DNA of 57,642 nucleotides from Tidjanibacter sp. (GTDB lineage Bacteria; Bacteroidota; Bacteroidia; Bacteroidales; Rikenellaceae). Numbering within the stretch: position 1 is the first letter of the stretch; each line of letters opens with the position of its first letter. Shown in pieces: positions 1 through 6,286 of the stretch. Location of the stretch: the NCBI GenBank assembly GCA_017648105.1, contig JAGCJH010000061.1:1-57642 (forward strand), read 5' to 3'. Below the pieces are notes generated by a model. It worked only from the letters and a program-made list of their open reading frames with translations. It searched no databases and was not told the origin of the DNA. The position numbers were made by a program, and so were the translations under genes.

Positions 1-183
1 AGAATTGAGCCCCTCCCCTAAGTTAAAGAATGAGTAAATTTGAAAAACCCTCCCCGGGAGGGTCTGCGTAGCAGGGGAGAGGTTTGTCGATTGCTCGTCA
101 GTCGGTCACCAGTAGTCGGTTGGCTTCGTGGCAGGCGCCCTCTAACTCAGAATTGAGAATTTTACCTTCAATAATAATAAAAT
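1..183. repeat. Intergenic repeat block at window edge
   Basis: No coding gene is visible here. Positions 56-86 carry one copy of a hairpin element (GGGAGGGT, a CTGC/GCAG stem with a gta loop, then GGGAGAGGTTTG). Related copies flank the DUF559 gene near 21.7 and 22.3 kb. A CCCTCCCCTAAG arm lies at about 10-22. Short AGAATTGAG motifs (about 1-9 and 148-160) recur near 34.9 kb. The block is probably a dispersed palindromic repeat between genes and is cut on the left by the window end. Confidence 0.55.
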
Positions 184-218
184 AAGAGTGCCACCCCTAA
201 AAGGAGTGGCACTCTTTT
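184..218 (-). terminator. Rho-independent terminator of the DUF3575 gene
   Basis: AAGAGTGCCAC and GTGGCACTCTT form a long stem just after the stop of the minus-strand gene ending at 235. On the minus strand it is followed by an AT-rich tract. Confidence 0.7.
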
Positions 219-234
219 GCCTGTTTGCTTTTGC

Positions 235-770
235 TTAGAATTTGTAGCTAACTGCAACCTGTGCACGGGGCAAGGGAAGAACCTGCCAGTTCTTGCTGTC
301 TGCCTGGTGACGACCAAGAGCAGCACCAATACCTACGGTAGCGTCGATACCCCAGAAGCTATTGAGCTTGAAGTAGTAACCGTAGCTTACGCCAAGACCA
401 GCTGCCTGAACATTCTCCAATACACGACCACCATAGGGCGAGAATACTTTGGTTTTACCGAAGCGAGCAGCCTCAGCAAAAGCACCGAAGTGGTGACCAT
501 TGAAAGCTTTGCAGAGGTAGTAACGACCCTCAACAACAGCATCCCAGCCGTTGAGGTAAAGACCGAGGTCGCCTACATTTTCCAGGGGCTGAAAATTACA
601 GCGGTACCCGATACATCGATAGTCCACTGGGGAGCTACGGAGAACTCTGCGCCAAGGTTTACAGCACCGATACCGAGATAGAGTGCATTCGATTTAAGAG
701 CACATACCTGTGCATTCGAAACGGTTACAGCCGCTACGAGCGAAAGAACCAAAAGTGCAAGTTTTTTCAT
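235..770 (-). pseudogene. DUF3575 outer-membrane protein, frameshifted
   Basis: Two overlapping reading frames together encode one DUF3575-family protein, a small Bacteroidetes outer-membrane beta-barrel-like family of unknown role. The N-terminal piece (573-770) has a signal peptide (MKKLALLVLSLVAAVTVSNA) and the segment SNALYLGIGAVNLGAEFSV, ending at SPWKM and a stop. The C-terminal piece (to 235) continues with NVGDLGLYLNGWDAVVEGRYYL, the GHHFGAF motif and a final KF, a typical barrel C terminus. The junction falls in a run of four A on the coding strand (578-581). One extra A would restore a protein of about 178 residues ending normally. This could be a real frameshift, a phase-variable homopolymer or a sequencing error. 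The rest of the protein looks intact, so the lesion is either recent or artefactual. Confidence 0.75.
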
Positions 771-829
771 TGTTGTTTTAGTTTTTATTTGTTGTTGTTA
801 CTTTCAGAGTAAAGTATCTAATTAGCCGT

Positions 830-863
830 CAAAGGTAATACCTTTTTTTCAACTACCTACAAA
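830..863 (-). promoter_or_regulatory. Bacteroidetes-type promoter for DUF3575 gene
   Basis: On the minus strand TACCTTTG (830-837) matches the -7 consensus TAnnTTTG. A TTTG at 860-863 lies 22 nt upstream, slightly wider than the usual 19-21. The gene start is about 60 nt downstream. The rest of 771-1015 is AT-rich with no gene seen. Confidence 0.5.
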
Positions 864-1015
864 GATATGAAAAAATTGTGCATAAAATGCAAAAAAAGCA
901 ACTTTTTTTTCTTTGCAGTGCTTCATTTTCTCTGTTATGAGGGCAATAACTGTGCTGCAATGGGTGTGTGAAGAGAAGAAAAATGTGTCCAAAATGAATT
1001 ATTTTTCAAAAAAGG

Positions 1016-1046
1016 TTTGCAGAAATCCAAAAACTGCGTATCTTTG
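1016..1046 (+). promoter_or_regulatory. Promoter of tRNA-Ser
   Basis: TTTG at 1016-1019, a 19-nt spacer, then TATCTTTG at 1039-1046. This is a very good match to the Bacteroidetes sigma-ABfr consensus, 23 nt before the tRNA 5' end. Confidence 0.75.
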
Positions 1047-1069
1047 CCTCGCTTTAATCGGTCAAGCAC

Positions 1070-1156
1070 GGAGAGATGGGTGAGTGGCTGAAACCAACAG
1101 TTTGCTAAACTGTCGTACGGGTTACCGTACCGGGGGTTCGAATCCCCCTTTCTCCG
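1070..1156 (+). tRNA. tRNA-Ser(GCU)
   Basis: An 87-nt class II tRNA with a long variable arm. The acceptor stem is GGAGAGA with TTTCTCC (one G-T pair). The anticodon stem ACAGT/ACTGT encloses a loop with anticodon GCT at 1104-1106. The T arm is GGGGG-TTCGAAT-CCCCC and the discriminator is G. CCA is not encoded. It reads AGC/AGU codons. Confidence 0.95.
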
Positions 1157-1175
1157 CAAATGGCAACAAGCCTTG

Positions 1176-1205
1176 ATACCTCTGCGATAGCAGAGGTATT
1201 TTTTT
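1176..1205 (+). terminator. Terminator after tRNA-Ser
   Basis: ATACCTCTGC, loop gata, GCAGAGGTAT, then a run of seven T. It is a textbook intrinsic terminator about 20 nt after the tRNA. Confidence 0.85.
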
Positions 1206-1278
1206 ATGCAGAAGGTGGCTGTGAGTTTACTCATTTAGCCACCTTCTGCATAAAAAGAACTCCTTTTTCAAAAAGGAG
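1206..1278. repeat. Two further perfect hairpins
   Basis: ATGCAGAAGGTGGCT (1206-1220) pairs perfectly with AGCCACCTTCTGCAT (1236-1250) across a 15-nt loop. CTCCTTTTT / AAAAAGGAG (1260-1278) follows at once. Neither closes a gene, so they are part of the intergenic repeat complex. Confidence 0.6.
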
Positions 1279-1304
1279 CAAGGCTTGTTGAAAGTTTGCA
1301 AGGG

Positions 1305-1439
1305 CCCCTGCGGCAAGCAGAGTGGGATCACAGAGCGAAGCGATGTAATCCCTGCTTGATGGAGGGGCGAAAGGCGTGCTGCAATCGTTTTGATGGAGTT
1401 TGCAAGGACCCCTGCGGGAGCAAGGGGATCACAAGCCGC
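1305..1439. repeat. Direct repeat, copy 1
   Basis: About 135 bp, repeated nearly identically exactly 294 bp downstream (1599-1733). Each copy contains two imperfect palindromes of the form GGGATCACA...TGTAATCCC, one around 1328-1354 and one completed just after the repeat end by GGCGG...AATCCC. The short open frames across it appear in several phases and are not credible genes. Confidence 0.7.
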
Positions 1440-1534
1440 CAAAGGCGGTGCAGTAATCCCTCTGCTCTGTTTTTTTCAAACCTTGCAAACTCCATTGCTC
1501 CGAAGGGGGATTAGGTGTTACCCTCCACCCTAAA

Positions 1535-1556
1535 TCCCTCCTCCTGTGAGGAGGGA
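1535..1556. repeat. Small palindrome between the direct repeats
   Basis: TCCCTCCTC, loop CTGT, GAGGAGGGA. It resembles the short GC-rich palindromes at 37824-37843 and near the DUF559 gene. It is probably a dispersed intergenic element. Confidence 0.5.
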
Positions 1557-1598
1557 CTTGGTCACTCGTCGCAAAGGGCTCCGAGTGATAATCTTGTA

Positions 1599-1733
1599 CC
1601 CCTGCGGCAAGCAGAGGGGGATCACAGAGCAGAGCGATGTAATCCCTGCTTGATGGAGGGGCGAAAGGCGTGCTGCAATCGTTTTGATGGAGTTTGCAAG
1701 GACCCCTGCGGGAGCAAGGGGATCACAATCCGC
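1599..1733. repeat. Direct repeat, copy 2
   Basis: The second copy of the 135-bp repeat (first copy 1305-1439), differing at only a few positions. The rest of the stretch up to 1825 holds no gene that I can support. Confidence 0.7.
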
Positions 1734-1825
1734 CAAAGGTTGTGTAATAATACCTTTAGCTTAATTAGGTGGCAAATAGTTAAAATAGTAATTCCCATTT
1801 TCATTTCACTTACCCGAAAAATCAC

Positions 1826-1833
1826 TACCTTTG
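1826..1833 (+). promoter_or_regulatory. -7 element for the GNAT gene
   Basis: TACCTTTG matches TAnnTTTG and lies 18 nt before the ATG at 1852. No clear TTTG is present at the right distance upstream, so the support is partial. Confidence 0.45.
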
Positions 1834-1851
1834 TGAAAAGCCAAAGAGAAG

Positions 1852-2370
1852 ATGAGATTGGAGAGGAAATATAGCCTGCGGAGTGCGGGAGTGGAGGATG
1901 TTGAGCGCATACTTGATATTGTATGCTCGGCACAGAGGCGCTTGCACGAGGCTGGCATTGACCAGTGGCAGAATGGCTACCCCAATCGCCAGAGCATTGA
2001 GTCGGATGTGGCGCACGGCTACGGCAGGGTGATTTGCAATGAGGGTAGGGTTGTTGCGTATGGTGCGCTGACCTACGATGGCGAGAGTGCCTACGAGCAC
2101 TTGCAGGGCGGCAGGTGGCTCACGACCGACGGGGGCGCTTACCTCACAATTCATCGCCTCTGCGTTGCCGATGAGGCAATAGGGGGTGGTTTGGGTAGGC
2201 TTTTCTTCACGCTTGCCGAGGAAGAGGCACGAGCGAGGGTTGGGAGCGTGAGGGTCGATACCCACCCCGACAATAGCCTGATGCAACACCTACTCACGAC
2301 GCTCGGCTATTGCTACTGCGGAACGGTCACATACGAGAGCCTGCGACTTGCCTACGAAAAGGTGTTGTAG
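1852..2370 (+). CDS. GNAT-family N-acetyltransferase
   Basis: A 172-residue cytosolic protein of the GCN5-related acetyltransferase family, which moves an acetyl group from acetyl-CoA to an amine; the acceptor here is unknown. The family pattern is visible: an N-terminal strand RKYSLRSAG, a central strand pair (residues about 60-110, ending IHRLCVADEAIG), a glycine-rich acetyl-CoA loop GGGLGRLFF, and a C-terminal segment with an N-acyl-type end (VDTHPDNSLMQHLLTTLGYCY). The DTHPDN...LGY pattern is typical of small-molecule acetyltransferases. The length is normal. The gene stands alone, with repeats upstream and a strong bidirectional terminator downstream at 2376-2415. The ATG at 1852 fits the -7 element. 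Confidence 0.85.
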   Translation: MRLERKYSLRSAGVEDVERILDIVCSAQRRLHEAGIDQWQNGYPNRQSIESDVAHGYGRVICNEGRVVAYGALTYDGESAYEHLQGGRWLTTDGGAYLTIHRLCVADEAIGGGLGRLFFTLAEEEARARVGSVRVDTHPDNSLMQHLLTTLGYCYCGTVTYESLRLAYEKVL

Positions 2371-2375
2371 AGAGA

Positions 2376-2415
2376 AAAAAGCGAGTGCGCCCCCCACAGG
2401 GCGCACTCGCTTTCC
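2376..2415. terminator. Bidirectional terminator between GNAT and nagB-like gene
   Basis: AAAGCGAGTGCGCCC (2378-2392) pairs perfectly with GGGCGCACTCGCTTT (2399-2413), flanked by A and T tracts. It serves the convergent genes on both sides. Confidence 0.85.
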
Positions 2416-2434
2416 ATTTGTAAGTTATCTTCTG

Positions 2435-4372
2435 CTATCGAGGCAATTTCACGAATACCTCAATGGCTTGATATTCAGCCATACCCATTGCGTCATAGAG
2501 GCGTGCGGTGTTCTGTGTGCGATCTTCGGCACGCTGCCAGAACTCACGCTTATCGGCACCTGGGAAGGGTACGATATCCTTCTGCGAGAGGTGGCGATAG
2601 ATGGCGTGACGCTTAGCGATAATCTCCTCTGGGCTGAGGGGCACTGCCATATCCACCATACCGAGATTCCACTCCTGCCAAGCACCACGATAGAGCCAGA
2701 TTGTGCACTCTTTGTTCCACTCCTCCTCTTTTGTACGCTCGACAGCCTCAAATACTGCCTCGGTGCAGAGTCGGTGTGTGCCGTGAGGGTCGGTCAAATC
2801 GCCCGCAACATAGATTTGGTGGGGCTTAACTTCACGCAAGAGGGCGATGATGATGTTGATATCGGCATCTGTGAGTTCGCCTTTCTTGATACCACCAGTC
2901 TCATAGAATGGCAGGTTGAGGAAGTGGCAATTTGTGCGGTCGTTCAGACCGAGCGAACGGCACGCAGCCTTAGCCTCCGCACGACGGATTGCGCCCTTGA
3001 TGTTGAGCAGAGCACGAGGCTCGGGTTTGCCCTTCTCCTTGCTGAGGATAATCTCTTTGACCTCGTCGTAGCGGTCGCCCAGACCGAGCTCCTTAGCGGT
3101 ATCGAGGTTTTGCAAAACCACATCGTCATATACTGCCACATTGCCCGAAGTCTGATATGCAACGTGCACATCGTGTCCGTGCTTAACCAAGCGGTGGAAA
3201 GTACCGCCCATCGAGATAACATCGTCATCGGGGTGGGGCGAGAAGATGATAACACGCGTGGGGAAGGGGGTGGAGCTTACGGGACGGGTCGAATCGTCGG
3301 CATTGGGCTTACCACCGGGCCAACCAGTGATGGTGTGTTGGAGGTCGTTGAATACATCTATATTAACTTTGTCATAGGTACCCTTCACCTCCAAAAGTTC
3401 GCTGAGCGAGTTGGTGATGTAGTCATCCTGTGTGAGTTTGAGGATTGGTTTGCCCACCTTTGCGCAGAGCCAAACGACAGCCTTGCGGACAAACTTGGGT
3501 GTCCAGTTACACGAGCCTACAAGCCAAGGGGTCTCACGACGAGTGAGCAGCGATGCGGCGTTCTCATCGGTATAGACAGTGATGTCGGGGTGCTCCTGCA
3601 AGAGCGATGCGGGAACATCGTTGGTTGCCTTACCTTCCACAACATCCACAACAGCCTGTGCCTTATCCTCACCCCAAGCCATCAGCAAAATCTGCTTTGC
3701 ACACTTCACGGTGCCGATGCCAAGGGTGATACCCATTCGTGGGGTGTTGCCGTCGCCAAAGAAAAGACCTGTGAGCACTGTGCGGGTGCTGTGGGAGAGC
3801 TGCACCATACGGGTGCGACTCCTCGACGAGGCGCCTGCGACATTGAAGCCAACCTGACCCTGCTCGCCAATGCCCATAATCATAAGGTCAATCTCCCTTG
3901 CCGCCTTGTCATACTCAGCACAGTAGGCTTCGAGGTCGGCTTTTGTGAGGTCGGCATCAATCAGATGAACATTCTCGGGGAGGATGTCAATGTGGTTGAT
4001 AAGGTCCTCGTGGATACGGTAGTTGCGGCTCTGCTGCTCCTTTGCGGTAATGGGGTAGAACTCATCGAGCGAATAGACCGATACCTGTCGGAAGCTTACT
4101 TCGCCCCTCTCGCAACGAGCTGCAAGCTCACGATAAAGACCTACGGGGGTGCGACCCGTAGCCAAGCCGAGTACGAAAGTTTTGTTCTTCTCGGTGTTGG
4201 TCTGCACAAAGTTGTTGATAGCAGCCACTACCTTATCGGCAATTGCTACAACAGCCTCGCCCTCAGAAGGGTATACTTTGGTGGGAATCTTCTCGAAACG
4301 ATGGACAATATCATAAGGGGTTTCGTTCTCCCTAAGTCCGCCATCTGCTGGTAGAGTAGTTCTTGAAGTCAT
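2435..4372 (-). CDS. NagB-like / LmbE deacetylase fusion protein
   Basis: A 645-residue two-domain protein. Residues about 25-300 resemble glucosamine-6-phosphate deaminase (NagB: TGRTPVGLYREL, SVYSLDEFYPI, GASSRSRTRMVQLSHSTR). Residues about 365-640 are a PIG-L/LmbE-type zinc deacetylase (FSPHPDDD at 378-384, later DPHGTHR), a family that deacetylates N-acetylhexosamine groups. The fusion is known in Bacteroidetes. In the NagB half the loop that should read D-G-H...E (catalytic D141, H143, E148 of E. coli NagB) reads Q171-G-Q173 with V178, while the first catalytic Asp (D103) remains. Ring-opening and deamination by this half are therefore doubtful. With AgaS present in the locus, the LmbE half may act as a GalNAc-phosphate deacetylase; this is inference. 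It is the last gene of the minus-strand arm, 34 nt after the nahK-like gene. Confidence 0.85.
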   Translation of the reverse strand: MTSRTTLPADGGLRENETPYDIVHRFEKIPTKVYPSEGEAVVAIADKVVAAINNFVQTNTEKNKTFVLGLATGRTPVGLYRELAARCERGEVSFRQVSVYSLDEFYPITAKEQQSRNYRIHEDLINHIDILPENVHLIDADLTKADLEAYCAEYDKAAREIDLMIMGIGEQGQVGFNVAGASSRSRTRMVQLSHSTRTVLTGLFFGDGNTPRMGITLGIGTVKCAKQILLMAWGEDKAQAVVDVVEGKATNDVPASLLQEHPDITVYTDENAASLLTRRETPWLVGSCNWTPKFVRKAVVWLCAKVGKPILKLTQDDYITNSLSELLEVKGTYDKVNIDVFNDLQHTITGWPGGKPNADDSTRPVSSTPFPTRVIIFSPHPDDDVISMGGTFHRLVKHGHDVHVAYQTSGNVAVYDDVVLQNLDTAKELGLGDRYDEVKEIILSKEKGKPEPRALLNIKGAIRRAEAKAACRSLGLNDRTNCHFLNLPFYETGGIKKGELTDADINIIIALLREVKPHQIYVAGDLTDPHGTHRLCTEAVFEAVERTKEEEWNKECTIWLYRGAWQEWNLGMVDMAVPLSPEEIIAKRHAIYRHLSQKDIVPFPGADKREFWQRAEDRTQNTARLYDAMGMAEYQAIEVFVKLPR

Positions 4373-4406
4373 AAAGCGTCTTGTTTTTTGAATGTGAAAC
4401 GAAAAC

Positions 4407-5486
4407 CTATTTAGCCGAAAGTTCCTTTACGATAGCGCACATCTGGTCGTACTGTGCCTCCATACTCTGCAAGAGGCGGTATTGTGCGTGTGTGCGTACA
4501 AGGTTGTGGTCGCCATAGGCAGTCTTGTAGTATTTGTCGCCATCAATGTAGTCCATCAAGAAGCGCAATACCTGCTCATATGTGATGTAGCGTGCCGAGA
4601 ATGCAAGCCAAGCAAGTTCGCTCTCCGAGAGGGTCTTCTGCTCCGAGAGGTAGCCATCGGCATAGGCACGGAACATCTCGATACTCATCGACACATTGTC
4701 GAGGTTCTTATCGTCCTCTGCACCGGTGTTGGTGTAGGAACGGATAGCGTCGCCAAAGTCGTTGAGCGAGGTGGAGCTCATCACGGTGTCGAGGTCGATA
4801 GCGCAGAGCACCTTGCCACTCTCCTTGTCGAAGAGGATGTTGCTGATTTTGGTGTCATTGTGGGTTACGTGGGTGGGGATTGTGCCATCCTCCACCAAGC
4901 CCCAGAACTCCATCATTTCAGCCCTGCGTGACTCAATCCAGCCAATCTCCTCGGTGAGTTCTTTAACCCTACCTACGGGGTCGGCTGCGATGGTTGCATC
5001 CCACTGGTTGAAACGATGACGGATGTTGTGGAAACCCTTGATGGTCTCGTGAAGAGGGGTTGTGAAGTCTGCGAGCAGGGACTGGAAGCGACCAATACCC
5101 ACGCCACCCTGATATGCCAACTCGGGGGAGTCTGCACGGTCGAAACTCGAAGTACCTGCGATGAAGAGGCATACAGCCCAGAAATTGCCATCGACCTCCA
5201 CATAGAGTTTGCCATCCTTTGCGGGCACTACGGTAAGTGTTTCACGCATAGGGTCTGCAACCTTTGCTTTGATGTGTTCAGTAACAGCTTTGATGTTATC
5301 CATCATTGCGGGCACATCGGGGAATACGATGTGGTTTTTGCGTTGAAGGATGTAGTTTGGCGCCTCGCCAGCGGTCTTAACCACGAAGGTGTCGTTGATG
5401 AAGCCCTCGCCAAGAGGTTTGATGCTCTCGATATCGCCCTCCAATGCAAACTGGTTGGCGATGGATAAAAGTTTTTCTTGGGTCAT
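4407..5486 (-). CDS. nahK: N-acetylhexosamine kinase, NahK-like
   Basis: A 359-residue cytosolic sugar kinase of the aminoglycoside-phosphotransferase fold. It aligns by eye over its whole length with bifidobacterial N-acetylhexosamine 1-kinase, which makes GlcNAc/GalNAc 1-phosphate from ATP. Matching blocks are IANQFALEG near the N terminus, YILQRKN...FPDV, the Brenner-type catalytic loop THVTHNDTKISNILFD (catalytic Asp in HND), the metal motif AIDLDTV, FGDAIRS, and a C-terminal EHNLVR-like DHNLVRTHAQ. It lies between the CBM9-like gene and the NagB-LmbE fusion, so it probably phosphorylates GalNAc released by the locus. Whether it acts at C1 or C6 cannot be told from sequence. The start at 5486 fits the family N terminus. 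Confidence 0.85.
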   Translation of the reverse strand: MTQEKLLSIANQFALEGDIESIKPLGEGFINDTFVVKTAGEAPNYILQRKNHIVFPDVPAMMDNIKAVTEHIKAKVADPMRETLTVVPAKDGKLYVEVDGNFWAVCLFIAGTSSFDRADSPELAYQGGVGIGRFQSLLADFTTPLHETIKGFHNIRHRFNQWDATIAADPVGRVKELTEEIGWIESRRAEMMEFWGLVEDGTIPTHVTHNDTKISNILFDKESGKVLCAIDLDTVMSSTSLNDFGDAIRSYTNTGAEDDKNLDNVSMSIEMFRAYADGYLSEQKTLSESELAWLAFSARYITYEQVLRFLMDYIDGDKYYKTAYGDHNLVRTHAQYRLLQSMEAQYDQMCAIVKELSAK

Positions 5487-5513
5487 AATTGTATGATGTT
5501 TTTGATTATTAGA

Positions 5514-6164
5514 TTACTCGCTTTTTGCCATTTCGATTGAGCCGAAAAACTCGGGGCAGTGGAAATTGGGAGTGGGGAGTGCAATGGGCGACCAACTCAA
5601 AAAGTGGGGTGTCTGGCAACCATCGCCACACTTATAGAGGTTGGCAGAGATGCTCTCGGGAGCCTCATCCAAACCGAGCAACGAGAAGGGGATGACCTCC
5701 AAGAGCCACCACTTACCACCGTCGGTGTTGTCCATCTTTTGGCGGGGCAGGGAGCCGATGCGACGAATTTGTGCAATCTGCTCCTCCGTGAACATCGTTG
5801 CATCGTTGCGTGAGCGACGGGAGGCTGCAAGTGTGGTGCCTACACAGTTAATCTCGAAGTTGAAGTATCCCTCGCCTTTGGGGTTGCGAACGAAGAACTC
5901 CACGCAACTATCCTCCCACACGGGACCATTGTTGTCGAGCGTTACAGCCCTGAGGTGCTCCTCCTCGACCTCAAACAAGACCGCCACAGCCTTCTCGCTG
6001 TGGGCAATGTGGAACTTCACGCTGGGTGCATAGGGAAACTTCTCAGCCCAGTTTACGCAACCGATAGTGTGGCTTGCGGTTTGGCTGAGTGCGCCATAGA
6101 GAGCATCATCGGAGAGCTCTTCGAGATTGGCGATATAAGGTGCAGTTGTTTTTGCAGTTTGCAT
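5514..6164 (-). CDS. Carbohydrate-binding family 9-like protein
   Basis: A 216-residue protein from the preferred ATG at 6164 (MQTAKTTAPYI). An in-frame ATG at 6218 would add 18 residues of poor quality. It resembles CBM9/DOMON-type beta-sandwich proteins annotated in Bacteroidetes as carbohydrate-binding family 9-like: FHIAHSEKAVAVLFEVEEE, DNNGPVWEDSCVEFFV, YFNFEINCVGT, LEVIPFSLLG. Such domains bind glycan ends. No signal peptide is visible with this start, so it may be cytosolic or use a missed start. It lies 27 nt upstream of the nahK-like gene and is separated from the GH36-type gene by a terminator, so its expression may be partly independent. A catalytic role is neither excluded nor shown. 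Confidence 0.75.
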   Translation of the reverse strand: MQTAKTTAPYIANLEELSDDALYGALSQTASHTIGCVNWAEKFPYAPSVKFHIAHSEKAVAVLFEVEEEHLRAVTLDNNGPVWEDSCVEFFVRNPKGEGYFNFEINCVGTTLAASRRSRNDATMFTEEQIAQIRRIGSLPRQKMDNTDGGKWWLLEVIPFSLLGLDEAPESISANLYKCGDGCQTPHFLSWSPIALPTPNFHCPEFFGSIEMAKSE

Positions 6165-6228
6165 AATTTGGTAGTGTTTAGTTAGCCTAAAATGCAGCCC
6201 ACATCGGTGGGCACACAAAAATACAATA

Positions 6229-6263
6229 AAAAGGGCAAAGATGAAACCATCTTTGCCCTTTTT
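6229..6263 (-). terminator. Terminator of the GH36-type gene
   Basis: AAAAGGGCAAAGATG and CATCTTTGCCCTTTT form a perfect stem with a 4-nt loop, 24 nt past the stop of the minus-strand gene ending at 6287. It is A/T flanked on both sides. It may reduce rather than abolish read-through into the genes below. Confidence 0.75.
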
Positions 6264-6286
6264 CTCAATTTTTTTACTCCGAAAGA

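Noticed and set aside
1515-1874. 119-codon open frame over the direct repeats
   Set aside because: It lies in repeats and palindromes, runs into the promoter of the GNAT gene and has no conserved pattern.
2348-4354. 668-codon plus-strand frame opposite the NagB-LmbE gene
   Set aside because: It has no recognisable domain and overlaps the GNAT stop and a strong terminator. The minus-strand gene is a clear match.
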